From: Acheta domesticus
Taxonomy: Eukaryota > Arthropoda > Insecta > Orthoptera > Gryllidae
Length of the DNA stretch: 64,000 nt
Direction: 5' to 3'
NCBI GenBank assembly: GCA_031308135.1
Contig: JAHLJT010008446.1
Location: 163,561,125 to 163,625,124, forward strand
Position numbers and translations under genes: made by a program
The notes under the pieces: model-generated
What the model saw: the letters and a program-made list of their open reading frames with translations, nothing else
Database searches by the model: none
What the model was told of the DNA's origin: nothing
Part shown: positions 34,074 through 49,144 of the stretch, piece by piece
Layout of the letters: the number at the start of each line of letters is the position of its first letter
How positions within the stretch are numbered: the first letter of the stretch is position 1

Positions 34074-34889
34074 CCAGCAACAGGTTAATCAAGATGCTAT
34101 TGACACATTTAGTCTCTACCCCGTTTTAAGATACCCAGAGCCCCACAATACGCCAGTTTTCTGTTGAATATAACGCCCATTTCTGCAGCAGCATATATAC
34201 TTTTTCACTATGCACGCACGTAGTACGACAAGAACGCAAAAAAAAAAGCAAAATAAAACTTCAAAATGTTTTCTTTCTCGCAATTTGAGCACATGTACGT
34301 AGTGTCGCATCTGGGGGGGGGTCAGTCCGTCCCTCGCTCAAAAGCTAATGATCCATATGACAGAGGGATAAGACCCCAAATCTATAGTTGATTTACCTTT
34401 ACAAATATATTTTAATACATCGGAGCGAATATTTTGTTAACAATACTTGCAACAAACGCTTATTTCTTTTGTAATCCAAATGTTTTCGGCTTAGGCAAGG
34501 GATAACAGAATTATGAAAACATACACAATTCATTTCTCCCCGTAGCACATCCCGGGTGACCGCCGATAACACAAATTTATTTTCCGAGAGTTATTTTCCG
34601 CTGTTTCATGCTCCATGCATCTTTTATAATTGCATTATTTATTTTATTATAATTATACTTTCAAATAAATAGAGCATTCTCGTCGTATTTCGCGTTTTAT
34701 ACATATATTTAATATAATTATATTGTGTAATTTTTCTTAAAATAAAATAATTTTTAACACATTTGAAAATAATCACAAAATCAGTTATCTTTGTTAAACG
34801 CCTTTTTGATAATTTTTCCTTCAATTCATCTTTTCCTTTCGAGCTTGCTTAACGCGCAATTCTTTTACATTTTCACTACCGCTTACCCA
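34074..34889. other. AT-rich spacer, no gene recognised
   Basis: Contains a run of nine G near 34,312-34,320 and otherwise AT-rich sequence. No motifs recognised. Confidence 0.4.
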
Positions 34890-36470
34890 GTTCACAGTTA
34901 TGTAATGCTGCGCGAAAAAACAGAATTTTCGGCAGAAAAACTCGGATTACCAGGTCCTGATACCGAAAACGTGGATAAATCCAGTTGCTTTTAGGGGCGA
35001 AATCCTCTGACATGTGGTGAAGTCAGAATTCATGTTTTGTGGGTTCTTGATACCGAAAAATCGACTGACGGCAAAGCGTACGTTCGTCCGTCCGGTGCAT
35101 ATGAACATTCTCACATAAATTATGCGCAAGATTTTTTCCAAACTGAATAATCCTATTCGGCCTGAGTCGTAACTCTGCGATTTTGAAAAACATTTGTTAA
35201 TTTTTTAGGGTACTTTACAAGAAGCTCTTGTGACATTTTCAAAATTTCCTCAAAAATGGCTCCTAATTTTTCCTTTAAAATTCTAGTAAGAATAGAGTAC
35301 AATTCACTTATCAAGATGGAATAGGTCCGACTTTCTCTGTTAACTCAGAATTTTCGATAATTGCAAAAGTTTGAATTTTTTCGGCGTCTACTACAACTAG
35401 TGAAGCTACAATATGGCACAGACTTTCTTGTATTAGCTTTGTTTATTTTCTTTGGTCAAGGCTAGCTATTCGGACTTGTCACATACTCTTGCGAGCTGCC
35501 ATCTATCACTGCCCAAGGTGCTTTTTTTGTCAATTTTTTGGTTTCCCAATGGTAAAACCGGTTTGGTTTCCAATTTTACTTAGAGAATATAAGAAAAGAG
35601 TAAAACCTCGTAATATATGGTAATTTTCTTTGAAAAATTTGGAGACATTTTTAAGATGTGGTTTAAGCATCACTGTGAATGCGAAATTTGAGGCTCTTTA
35701 AAAAAAAACTTTTTAGTTTTCGAAAAACTTATTTTTAAGTAATTTGAAGCATTTTCACTCACAAATGCAATAGTGTTTACAAATCGCTGGAAATGTACGT
35801 GTTAACTGCGTAAGACTTTAAAAAAATACATTTGTGTAATTTTTGAAAAAACAAAATTTTACAGCACAATGTATCTTGTCATCTCAGAGTGCAATTGGCA
35901 CTATATGCAGGAAAACTTTGAAAAAGAAATTTGGAGCCGTTTTTGAGAAAAGGGCGTTCGAGCGTTTCTGAAAATGCGGAATTATGAGCTCTTTTCCACA
36001 CAAAACTTTTGAGTTTTTATGTCTTATAAAGTTTCTCTAAAACTCCACAGTTTTCTATGAAAATAGCACAAATTTCCGCATTTGCAGGAATGCTCAAACG
36101 CCATTTTCTCAAAAAACGGCTCCAAATTTTTTTTTTCAAACTTTTCGTACGGATAGTGCGAACTGCACTCTCAGATGACATAAAATTAATTCTGCTGTAT
36201 TATTTTGTTTTGTTTTTCAAAATTACACAAATGTAAAATTTTAAATATTTCTAACGCCTTTAAGATCCATATTTCCAGCGATTTGTATACATTAATGCAT
36301 TGTGGAATGACTTCCATTAAGGTTTTTCGAAAATTCAAAAGATTTCTGTTAAAATGTGGAATTGCAGCGATCTACCAGGTGTGCAATTTTCATATTTTTA
36401 CCTGGTCCCCCAACAGAGATATTACAGTTGAAAATTGGGAAAAAATTCTAAATTCCAATTCTTAAGAGTA
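34890..36470. repeat. Repeat A, rearranged: head plus an internal inverted pair
   Basis: 34,890-35,390 is the A head in plus orientation (gttatgtaatgctgcgcg, 'ggtgaagtcagaattc', 'cttgataccgaaaaatcg'). From about 35,395 the sequence matches the A tail and subunits in reverse orientation (gagctgccatctatc near 35,500, 'tttggagccgtttttgag' near 35,930). From about 36,000 it switches again to plus orientation ('aacgccattttctcaaaaaacggctcc', 'cggatagtgcgaactgc'). The last two parts form a foldback of roughly 450-bp arms centred near 36,010. Confidence 0.6.
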
Positions 36471-37344
36471 TGTAATTTTCAAGTGGCATGTTATTTACCA
36501 ACGATAGTTTACAAAACGTAACTACGCTGTTATGTGTAAAAGAACAGAAAACATTAAGGGTGTAATTATATTCCTTGTTGAGAAATTACTCTCTGAAATT
36601 CCCATTTCGTTCATTCACATTCCATAGATTTGGTTGCAAATATTTTTTTACAAAAATCGTAGAAGGTAAGTGAAAACGTCCAATTCAACCAAGAAGCGAA
36701 CAACTCACTATTTCCATCGCAGTGTTGTCAGAACTATGTGAATTCTACAACTGCACAAAAATATAATACAAAAGTTTTGTAAACATGTACTGGAAAAAAG
36801 CCCCGGTCAATATAGAAATGCAGTTAATAGGATCATGATCAGAGAACAGTATTATAAAACCATGCAAAAATACTCTGCTCACTGCAAATGGTACCGCATT
36901 TGGGGGCGAAAACTAAATATTTTCATGCAAATATCAACATAAATGTGACAATTATACCTCATTTTCTTACAGCTACATTAATTCACAACAATCACATGTA
37001 ATTCACAGAAACCACTGTTGCATTTCCTGCAGTGTCGCTATTCTCTGAGAGCAAGTAATTTTTATTTCAAATATTTCAAAATAAATAATTTCTAAAAGAT
37101 GAATGCGAAATGCATAACAAAAGGTCGAATGTAAGAAACGAACAAAGAAATAATATACAAAATTGCCATTTATAATTTACGACGCATCCAGCTGACTGAA
37201 GCAAAGTAAATTTGCAGCGGGCTTTCAAGTAAAGCAAAGTAAATTTACAGCTGTTTTCATCAAATTATAGAAAAACTACTCGTATTTTCAAAAAATTAGG
37301 CATGAAATTATTTGAAGATTTAGTTTGGATAAGTACATTTCATT
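36471..37344. other. AT-rich spacer between repeat A copies
   Basis: About 0.9 kb without recognisable genes, lying between oppositely oriented A copies. It could be the core of a composite foldback. Confidence 0.4.
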
Positions 37345-38795
37345 TTGAAAACCAGCTGCCATCTATCGCGGCCCAAAGTACATTTGTTTGACATTTTCTC
37401 AATTTTTCGGTTTCCTAATGGTAGGACGGAATTATTAATTTTAGAATATTAAAGAACAGAAAAACCACGTCCTAAATGGCCATTTTTTATAAAAATTAGT
37501 AGCCGTTTTTAAGAAAATGGCGTTTAAGAGCTACTAAAAATGCTAAATTTGAAGGTCTTTTTCACAGAAAATTTTTGTGTTTTCTAAACACTTCATTTGA
37601 AGTCATTAGAAGCAGCTTAACTCACAAACATAATGATGTTTACAAATTGCTGGTAATGTGCATATTAAAGATGTGAGATATCCTTAAAAAAATTACATTT
37701 GTGTAATTTTTGAAGAAAAACAAAAAATACCTCAAAATAAACTTTACGTCATATTAATGAGTGCAATTAGCACTATCCGTACCAAAAGTTTGAAGAGAAA
37801 ATTCGGAGCCATTTATTAGAAAATGGCGTTTGAGCGTTTTCTGAAAATGCGTAATTTTGAGCTAATTTTCACAGAAAACGGTTGAGTTTTCGAGAATCTT
37901 TACTTGACATTATTTAAAGCACATGTAATAAATATAATAATGTGAACAAATCGTGGCTAATGTAAATATTAACGACGTGAGAGACAAGTAAAAAAATTAC
38001 ATTTTTGCAGTTTGTGAAAAAACAATAATAGGGCAATATGGCGATTATGTCATGTAAGAGAGTACATTTAGCACTAACCCCACCAAAACTTTAAAGAAAA
38101 AATTTGGAGCAGATTTTGAGAAAATCTTGTTTTTGTATTTTTTTTTAATTGCACATATTGGACGCAATATTGCGCGGAACTAAAATTTTCCAAAACAATG
38201 TACATGACCTTACAGAAAGAACTCACTAGAAAGAACAAATTTTATTCGAAGGAAAAATCTCTATCTGCAATTTTGTAGTTGGAGGAAGACGCCGAATATA
38301 ATTCACTTCAGCAATTTTCGAATATTCAAAGTTAACCGTGAAAATCGGACCTACGCCACCTTAATAAGTGCATTTTACTCTATTCTTACAAAAAATTTAA
38401 AGAAAAAATTTGGAGCCGCTTTTTAAAAATTTTGAAAATGGCCTATGGGCTTCAAGTACCCCAAAATTAAAATATCGGTTTCGAATTCAAGGGGCCAAGA
38501 GATCAGCCAGATCGATAGGGGTGTATCAATTTTGGAGAAAATCGGCAGAACGTTTTAGTCACTAGCGTTGTTCACAGACGGACGGTCAGACCACTGTGGT
38601 CAGACGTTTTGTTTTCAATTGGTTTTTCGGTTTCATTGACCCACAAAACGGATTCTGGCTGCACCACGTGTTAGGAGAGGTTTTTTTTCCCCTTAATTTA
38701 GCAACTGGATTCATCAACTTTTTCGTTACCAGGGCCCTGTAATAAGAGTTTTTTCTGCCGAAAATCGCGCATTACATAACTTTCCTTATACTATA
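37345..38795 (-). repeat. Repeat A, near full-length copy in reverse orientation
   Basis: It runs from the tail (ccagctgccatctatcgcgg at about 37,350) through reversed ~300-bp subunits (anchor 'atttggagcc' at about 37,490, 37,795, 38,105 and 38,410) to the head. The head ends in 'cgcattacataactttcc' and 'ttatactata' near 38,770-38,795. It has the same order and length as 2,960-4,440. Confidence 0.7.
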
Positions 38796-39111
38796 AGTAA
38801 AAATTGCTCGGAGTAAAACAAAAATGAACATAAGGAAATTTATGTACAAAGTATGATTTTTTTTTTTAGATGGTCGAGCGACCACTGAAAATGGATTGAC
38901 ACTAACGGTTAATGTCATTATCTTCTAAACGGCTCCAAATTTATCAACGAAAAATTTAGATATTGACGAGATTTTGCTCTTCTACAATATTCTTTAAGCA
39001 ATATTTCGATTCTACTATAAGAAAAATACCGAAAAAAAATCATAAAAAGGTCTTTGGACGGCTGAAGATGGTAGTTGGCTTGAGTATGAGGCTGGTCCGA
39101 GAAGCTGGCCT

Positions 39112-39345
39112 ATACTTCGTTTTTTTTTTCTTGGCGCACGAAGGTGTGTCAATAAAATGGAATATCTCACGGTATTTCGCGTCGTTCTCCGTTGTGCCGC
39201 CAGGAGTCGCATGATTGCCAGCACTGCTCGATACAGTCACGATCATGCGTTTCCTAGCGGCACAACCGAGAACGACGCGCAATACCGTGAGATATTCCAT
39301 TTTATTGACATCCCCCCGTGCGCCAAGACAGAAAAACCGAAGTAT
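39112..39345. repeat. 234-bp near-perfect palindrome (hairpin insertion)
   Basis: The arms of about 113 bp begin atacttcg and share CTTGGCGCACG, GTCAATAAAATGG, AATATCTCACGGTATT and CGCATGAT in inverted order around a loop of about 7 nt near 39,225. There are few mismatches. Sequences on both sides (38,930-39,111 and 39,346-39,410) match adjoining parts of the repeat A tail (compare 4,290-4,480), so the palindrome appears inserted into an A copy. No coding content. Confidence 0.8.
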
Positions 39346-41724
39346 CGTCCAAAGAAACTAAAAATGTAACTAGTACGAGAAAGTCTGTGCTATTTGTAGC
39401 GCCACTATAGCTGTACCGCACGCAAAAAAAAAATAAAAATAAAAAAAACCATGGCGGACGTACCTTGGGTGAAGCCACGGAGGCTTCCCCCACCCTGCGG
39501 CAATTTCCCCTCTCGGCGATAAGGAAGCGCGGAGGCGACAAGGAGAGGCGACTGCGAGACGCAGCGGTCGCATTGGCCGTCACTCGTCATCACTTCCCTC
39601 ATCGCCAGAAGAGGAACACGCGCTGCCAGAAGTGTCCAAAGAAATGACTAACTCATCAATGTGTTGGTCCATCACAATGTCCTATAACTGAAACCCTTCA
39701 AGACATAACTAATTTTTTGTTAATCGTTTGGACAACCGCTACTGTAGAAACATGTAAGCTGCCTTTCGTCTGATCCTTCTCACTCATCATTTTGTTATCG
39801 CCACACTCGCAGTGTTGAATTACAGCGCGACCCACGAGAGACAGAGAGACCTATGTTGTGACAAAGAGCGCAGGCTGGCGGAGAAATTGTTGTAGCTTTG
39901 GAGGGGGAAGCCACGTTCGGGCATGCGCAGTGGAAGGTTTTTTTTTTTTGTTTTTTTTTGTTTTTTTTTAGAGTCTGGTAGAGCAATAGTTTCTTCAATC
40001 AGCGCAATCAGGCGCAGCCTTTCCCTTCTCCTCTCTCATAGACTTCATTTCTCAAATTCCTTTTCCCATCGCTTTGTTCTTCAATAGCGTTTGTCTGCTT
40101 AGGTCTGGCCCCACGAGCAAAGCAAACAGTGTCTCGATTGTCTATGATGGAATTTTTATCTCCACTTGCAGTTTAAGGCATATTATCGAATGCCAGTTTT
40201 TGTAGCCCTAATGTGCGCATGCGTAGATCCTACAATAAGCGACGCGCGCACAAAATTTCACGAACACATGGAAGCACATTTAATATCATTGGCTGTGTCT
40301 TTTCCTCTCGCATAATGTTCAGAGAGCTTGCGGCTGTTTATAACTAAGCGGGAATTTTCAAACACAGATAATGTTTTATATAAGTATTGTGTAATTTGTT
40401 AGTTTATGACTTAAAATCGACGAATTGTAACCACTAGGTTTGACAAGCCTTCAACGTTTTTTGATATGTCATATTCTGATGTAATGCCATATGTAAATAC
40501 TGATTTCAATAATTTTATATTCCATTGTTTTTATATCAATTTGTACTGTCTAAGCCATTATCAACCGTTGCCATACTTGTATTGTTCTTGACAAGGCACA
40601 TACTGAATGTGCGTAACATTGAGCTGACAAGAAATGTATATAATACAAAAGTTCTAATTCCTGGAATCAACTTAGATTGATCCTATATGGTCAATACATC
40701 TTTAACCGTACCATCTACGCATCTACTCATAAATAATTTTATCAGAAATAATTGTGTCAATTAGAAATAACCATTTGCTAGAATTCTGCATCGACAATCA
40801 ATTTTTTGAACGTGAGAACTTTTTCCTTGTGCTTTCCCAGTATTTTTTCTGGAAATAAAATTCCCTGTATTTTCCAGAAAGTGGTCATCCAGACGTCACA
40901 CATAAAAAAACTGATTAAAAACGACTGCTTTTACTAAAAATTTCCATTCTAAGAAAGTCATTCAATATATCATTGATACATTACAAGTATTAACTACAGA
41001 TAAACAAATAAAATTACATTTTATATTTAGTATAAATGAAAAATTCTTTATAAGAAAAATATTGGGTGGGCTTCTGGTGATTGTGTGCGTGTGCGGAAAG
41101 TAATGCTCCCCCTACTGAACAACAATCTCGTCCAAGTCCGTTTTGTCTGTTTCTTTTTCCATGGAAAAAACAATGGTCACTTAATATAGGTTTTACTTCA
41201 TTTGCCCAGAAAATAGCAATAGAATACATAATATCCTCGCAAAAAACAAAAAAGGGACTCACATGTTTGAATAAAATGACTAAACGTTTACTACCGATTA
41301 TAAGGTTGATCAGACTCGCTGTTAAAATTGTTACAAACATTATTACTGTCACGAAAAGCCCAACTAGAATGGACTCTTGGGAAATTAGTAGTGAAGTAAG
41401 ATTTATTTAACTTCAAATAAAGTATTAGAATAACGTCAAGGGTCACTCAAACCCTATTCTTGAGAGTCAATATCACATTGATTTTCAAGCTAGACCTGAT
41501 GTGTTGAGTCCTGACATTTACATATGTTTTTATGATTTACTCTACCAGTTGAAATTGATGGATCGGTCACTAATGTTGTTGAGCTACATGTCCTGAAAAG
41601 GAATTTTGGAGTCAAAAGTCAACCTCAATGGCAAGTTTAATGGAAAATATCCAGAGTTACTAGATCAAAATCTTTGTATATAGACATAATAAGGTCATCT
41701 ACTTCTTAAAAGATAGTTTATAGT
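39346..41724. other. Spacer with a GC-rich patch and an A-rich tail, no gene
   Basis: 39,440-39,640 is GC-rich with overlapping ORFs on both strands but no recognisable protein. 39,936-39,969 is a T-rich run (T blocks separated by single G), which on the minus strand would be an interrupted poly-A tail of a retroposed sequence. The 109- and 112-codon ORFs overlapping at 41,014-41,410 are antisense to each other and unrecognised. Confidence 0.4.
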
Positions 41725-41820
41725 AGGGTTGCCAACAATGCTCATGTAAAAGGGAGGACATTCAATAAGCAAAAATCATCAATGCATAAATTTTTATAAA
41801 TAATATATACATTTATAAAT

Positions 41821-42310
41821 ACCTAGGAAAACCCGGCAGACGTTGTTCTGCCCTTCATCTCCACCCTTTCCCATCCCATCAGCCTTTCTCACTGTCTCTC
41901 CCCCCTCACCCTGTCCCTGCCGCTCTCTGTCCTCAATCACATTTAATTGCGGATTCTGCACGTCTCTGAGCAGGTGAGGTAATATAGGTAAACGCCGGAC
42001 CAAAAAAATGTAACAACGTTCAGGAAGAGTTCTCTCTGTAAATGACGTTGTGAGAAATGTTTCTTTGAGGGTTTCGGCCTCGAAATTTTTGTTTTTAAGG
42101 CCCTAGAACGCCTCGCTTAGGAGTTATTTAACGATATTGATTCAAAATGCTGCCGCAAGTGTTGCAGATTGCATTTGACGTGAATATGTAGCGCCATGTA
42201 GTGGAGTTACAACGCATAAACCTTCTAGGTGTAAAAAACACGTAGAAGTGCCGACTTTCATGGAGATCGGTCTAACGGTGTCGGAGATTTGCTCTTATAT
42301 ACATACCAAC
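41821..42310 (+). repeat. Repeat D, copy 1
   Basis: It starts near 'cctaggaaaacccggcagacg' and includes 'ctctgagcaggtgaggtaat', 'ggagttatttaacgatat', 'gcatttgacgtgaatat', 'gccatgtagtggagtta', 'cacgtagaagtgc' and 'ctttcatggagatcgg', ending in cttatatacata. It is collinear with 43,862-44,388. The layout (conserved noncoding sequence ending in TA-rich microsatellite) recalls SINE-like or LINE 3'-end elements; the class is not established. Confidence 0.6.
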
Positions 42311-42639
42311 ATCCTGTAATTAAAAGAAGGACGAGACAAAAAAACATTACAAGAAGACAAAAGATTACAAAATCTGTGATGAGATACAACTGCATCAAAC
42401 ACTTGACGTCTTGAAGGAGTACACGTCTTTCTTGAAGAAAATTTGGACAGAGCATTGTGCTTTCCGTGCCGTCATCACACACATAAAAACCTATTTTATA
42501 ATACGTGTTTGAATGTAAAATACGTAATGTAACAAACAATCCTGACACCACTCTTTTAGCATTTTAAGGAAAGTTAAAAAAGACTTAATGCCATTAATTT
42601 TTAAAGTGGCAAAGAGAATATGGGAATAATCTTTAAGGG

Positions 42640-44388
<1,749 letters not shown>

Positions 44389-44476
<88 letters not shown>
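44389..44476. repeat. Compound microsatellite (TA)n(CA)n
   Basis: About 72 bp of TA repeats followed by about 16 bp of CA repeats at the 3' end of repeat D copy 2. Confidence 0.95.
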
Positions 44477-44649
44477 CAACATCCAGTTTTGTACATAGAG
44501 ACTTATAAGTTTATATTTAATTTAGACTAACATCAGCTCTATTTCTTTCTTCTCTCCATTTGCGATTCAAGTGAAAAGATTTGTTCACAAAATGCAAATG
44601 ACGATGGTCTGAGCATTTCTTTTTTATTTTAGTCGCGAGACAGATACTA

Positions 44650-44685
44650 CATGCATGCATGCATGCATGCATGCATGCATACATG
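44650..44685. repeat. (ATGC)n microsatellite
   Basis: Nine or so uninterrupted ATGC units, self-complementary in every register. Confidence 0.9.
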
Positions 44686-44850
44686 TGCGAGCATTCAGAA
44701 AAAGGATATTCATATTTCCTATTCTATATTAAACAGTAAATGATACAACATAGCAGATGTTATTCATGTGATAAAATAAATGACAACAAATGTTAAAAAT
44801 TTACTAAAAAGAGAACATTGAAAATACGAAGGAGGACAGTTGGCAACCTT

Positions 44851-47130
44851 AGTTGAGTAAACTGGACACAAAACCTTATCTAATAAACAATTCATAACTA
44901 TATCAGCTATGACAGGAGCTAGAGGGAACCCATCTCATCTATTATAATGTAATATCTAGATTTCCACACAGCCTTCATCAAAACATACGAACAACAGAAA
45001 GAAATCCCTTCTGCTGAGTTCGGTCGGGGTCTTATTTTTCAGCCTATTTCCAGCCAATGGGAGCCTATTTCAATGTCCAATTATAGGTAAGTACATACGT
45101 CCAAAGAATATACACTTATACATATGATACTTCTCCATGTCACATACAGTTTTTACTGTTTTTTTGATGATTAAATAAAAAATAAAAGGCATGGAGGCAC
45201 GAAGTGATAATTCACATCAGCTTAAAGCTGAAATACAATATATTATACCGATCACTTAGGGTCTTAAGGACTTACAGATTAACGCTAGAGCTATTTCCAT
45301 TATGACACGAGAGTCTGGTTTTACTAATGAAATCAATTGTATTTGTGAATAGACTTTATATTTGTTGGTTATTTATCTTGATTATCATTTGTGAGTGGGG
45401 GGACGGAGGTGGTTTTATCAACATCCTTTTAAGACTGAGGACAGATTGAGATTCTGGAAGAACAGAATGAGAGTCATGGGAACCCGTCCCCCTCATCTTC
45501 ATGCAAGATGAATTGGTCCGAAGTGTAGAAAAGTATGTTTATATATATATATTACATTACATATTTATATACATACTGTGAATATTCAAAAGACTGGTAC
45601 TACACTTTTAATTATCTATAACTGGATTGTTATATTGTAATTTCATTGTAAACTAGGTTGTTCTGCTTTCATGGTCCTCACGAAGGACCAAAACAGTGGC
45701 GAACTAGAAAAGCTTCTCATTTCTTGACCATCCCCTTACCTATTAAGAATTATAGACAATATGTGGTCATGACATCCAGTGCATTTTTTGTTTCTTAAAA
45801 TGTGGCACTACCCATATCTCTTAATTACCCCTTTTCTCTTTCACCTAACAGCATACTCTTGAAAACAAAAACACTGATAAGATAACGGCATCAAAATCTG
45901 ACAGGTTAAGAGAAAAATTACTTTCAACTGGATGGTGTAGTCCAAATATTAATAACCACCTTTCTTTTCAGATATAGTTGGATTCTTGTTGAGTTTAAAC
46001 ACCTTCTTCTGCAATACATAATTTAATTTTTCCTTTTAAAGAAAAGAGAAACTAGAACTATGCTAAGTCACCTAAAAACCTGGCAGGTCAATTGTTACTG
46101 GTTACTAGAGCCGATATGTGAGGAATCTAAAGATGTCATGAACAAAAAACACAAAGTAATTTATGTAAATGATTATTTTTAATGATCATGATTAAATGTA
46201 ATATTAACCAGAACACACATGAGATCTGTTCAGGTATACAAAGTTGTTTGAATATCACAAATTAATTACATCAAGTGTTTTACTAAATACATATATGACA
46301 AAACTCCTTTGCTGCTGCATTATAAATTCTTCCTCTATTTACAGCATTTATTGCTTTCACCAGCGGGTCCTTAGTGAACACACAATTTTTTGGGGTGCCA
46401 TATTTCCTAAATTTGCAGAAAGAGCAAATTAATTAAAATGTTTCTAAAACCTAACACACTTGGAACCTAAGGTTAACATACCATGGCAACATTAGCTCCT
46501 GGACCTATTAGACCATTATACGTAAGGCACCATATTTATAGTTTCTGCTTGTTAACACAATATAAAGAGTACAAAATGATAATCACAACCTAAAGTTGAC
46601 AACACTGTCATCCTTACGTGTTATCACATTTTTGAGACCCTAAACTTAACAACCCCCCAAATGTTGATGACGTAGACTCAATTATGATTATACACACAGA
46701 ATACATCCTAATTATTTCTTGTTAACATCCTAACAACCCAACGCCATAAAGCAAACACATCTCATATTACTGACTAAAGAGCAAAAACAAAATTGTCAAC
46801 ATATTCATAGGGATCTCCATGGATAACCTGCTCAAGTACACATATCAAATCTATTTCCGTTTAAAAGAAGATAAATCATTTGATTAAAATTAATTAGACT
46901 TGTCAGCTCAAGCTAATGTCTGAACAATCAACAACACTACTTGGTGAACCACTCTAACTGCTAGAATGTTTATTTCATAAACAATTATCCTTTCTTGTCA
47001 GCTTTACGTGACCTGAACACATTTGGTGCCGTTACCTTAGGGCTTAAAAAAAATTCCAGTATGTTCTACTCAATATTTATCATAGTTTCAAGTTTTCAAT
47101 ACATTTCAATATATAATTGATATACATATA
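44851..47130. other. AT-rich spacer, no gene recognised
   Basis: About 2.3 kb without recognisable repeats or proteins, unlike its neighbours. It could be an intron or a 3' UTR of a host gene, but nothing in it proves that. Confidence 0.4.
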
Positions 47131-47290
47131 CAGTAAAACTTGCTCAATGTAGAATCTCAAGAAATCAGTATTTTTTCCCCACATTATACAATGTAATACG
47201 GTAGAATTTATGGTTACCACAATTGCAGTTTATGTTTACATTGAACAGATTTCTGCATTATACACGTTACACACTGAGCAAGTCTTACTG
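47131..47290. mobile_element. 160-bp pogo-like MITE
   Basis: The left end CAGTAAAACTTGCTCAATGT and the reverse complement of the right end CAGTAAGACTTGCTCAGTGT match with two mismatches, and both ends are flanked by TA. The match continues with gaps to an 'agaaatc' motif. CAGTAAAAC ends and TA duplication are typical of pogo/Tigger-type MITEs. It is non-coding and abuts a (TATG)n tract. Confidence 0.8.
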
Positions 47291-47365
47291 TATGTATGTA
47301 TGTATGTATGTATGTATGTATGTATGTATGTCTGTGTATATGTGTGTGTGTATATACACATGTTC
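47291..47365. repeat. (TATG)n / (TG)n microsatellite
   Basis: About 40 bp of TATG units followed by TG- and TA-rich sequence, starting at the right TA of the MITE. Confidence 0.9.
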
Positions 47366-49144
47366 ATTTACATAATAATCTCCAAAAATTAAACTGTAGT
47401 TGCTACTTATTCTCAATTATTAACACCATAACTTGGTAAAGTTTTTAGTTTACTGAGAAGCAATCAGTCCTTCCATAATATGCTGTTCTGTACTACAGTG
47501 GTTGAAATGAAACAAATTTGTTCAAGTTAAACTGATATTAAAATGGAAATGGTAAACATTTATTTCATAAGTTAAGTTACTACATAGTGCATAAATGATT
47601 CTTCCAGAAACATCAATTCTTCACAAACTTAAGTTTTGAAAGTTATTAAATTAAGATAACCACTCATTACAAAAGTTAACTGAAACAATTTTTACATTCT
47701 TGGAATGGAAAATCATAGAACCAACACTGTACAAAAGAAATTAAATTCGTCTCATCCATTTCAAAATTTTCATCCACAGCTATATAATGTAATTATATTC
47801 TGCAATGAGAAGAAATTCACAAGCAAACTTATGTACACATTCAGATACACAAGGATAAATTAGAAGATATCACATTCAGAAACACATTTTCTTGATATAA
47901 TTTTGGTCAACAAAGCCAACACAAAATCGAATTACAAAGATGGGAATGATTCCTTCAAAACAATATATCAATGCAGTTTAGTGGTAAGTTTAATTTTAGC
48001 AAAGAAATTACAAGTCTATTAAAGTTCAGATTCTAAATAAAAGATCCATGTGATCATCTTTCTGATTACAAAATATCCGGAACCCATAACCAACAGAGAA
48101 TAATTATAAAAAATAAATAGAAAATCATAAGGGAAAATACATATACAAAAGTCACTGCAGTAAATTTCAAATGATCATAACTGGGTATAAATTTATCCCA
48201 ACTCAAAAAATTATTTTTCTATAACTCTACTGCATACATCAACATCAAAAAACAATTTACACTGATGAAATAAACCATTTTTTGCAGTTAACTCTAAGAT
48301 TTAAAAGCCACCCAGAACACAGAGCCTATACATGGACTATATTGAGGTTACAGTTAAGATGACAAAAAATGTTAAGTCAATTTACACATGCTTTTCCATG
48401 CAATATTTTTCATACCAAATTATGATGTACACGCAAATAAAATAAAACATAAAATGCATTCGTACATACCGTGAGGACTATCAGAATATGTCACAATCCC
48501 TTAAGACATAAGGAGTTACTTCGGCTGCACACAATTAAATGTCCAAGTGTTACAAATCTACACATACATCCACAATATTAGAGCAAATTAAATGTACACA
48601 CTATACAATAGATAATCGACCGGCAAAAGATACATAATACGCATATATGCGCGCACACTAATACACACGTACACACACCCACGTCTCCGAATAATATTTT
48701 TATACCATGGCCATCCACTCGTAAGAGAAGTTATATACGTAACACAAACGAGAACTTTTACTGGGTACTTCCGCGGGTACCGCCTGGGACGCTAGTGTCG
48801 ACAATGATCGTTTTGTGTACTGTATTAGTCTTAAAACAAAGTATTTACGCGCCATATACAGGTTAAGAAAACCTTCTCGTCCTAAAATGAAAGACATCCA
48901 GCTTTTAATACAAACGTAATTTATTCTGTCTTTTAAATCTTCATTGTAACTCGACAGTCGGCAACGTTTTGGCTAAATTAAGGTGATCAGATCTTAAAAA
49001 ACAAAAAAACGGAACATTGTGACTTTTTCTTCACTGAAAACGGGACACATGCATATAACAAAATTTTGACTATAAAGAAAACCAGAAAATGGAGAAAAAC
49101 AACGTCAAAAAAGAACGGAATGGAAAATTTAAAAAGAAAAATGT
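47366..49144. other. AT-rich spacer, no gene supported
   Basis: A 65-codon minus-strand ORF (48,700-48,897) in slightly GC-richer DNA (48,700-48,890) is the only candidate coding stretch. It is not recognised and no splice or start context supports it. CA-rich patches occur near 48,650-48,680. Confidence 0.4.

Noticed and set aside
41014..41410. 112- and 109-codon overlapping ORFs as a gene
   Set aside because: They are antisense to each other in AT-rich DNA, with no recognised motif and no splice or start evidence.
48700..48897. Last exon of a host gene on the minus strand
   Set aside because: Only 65 codons, unrecognised, without a convincing splice acceptor; the possibility is noted in the spacer entry but is not supported.
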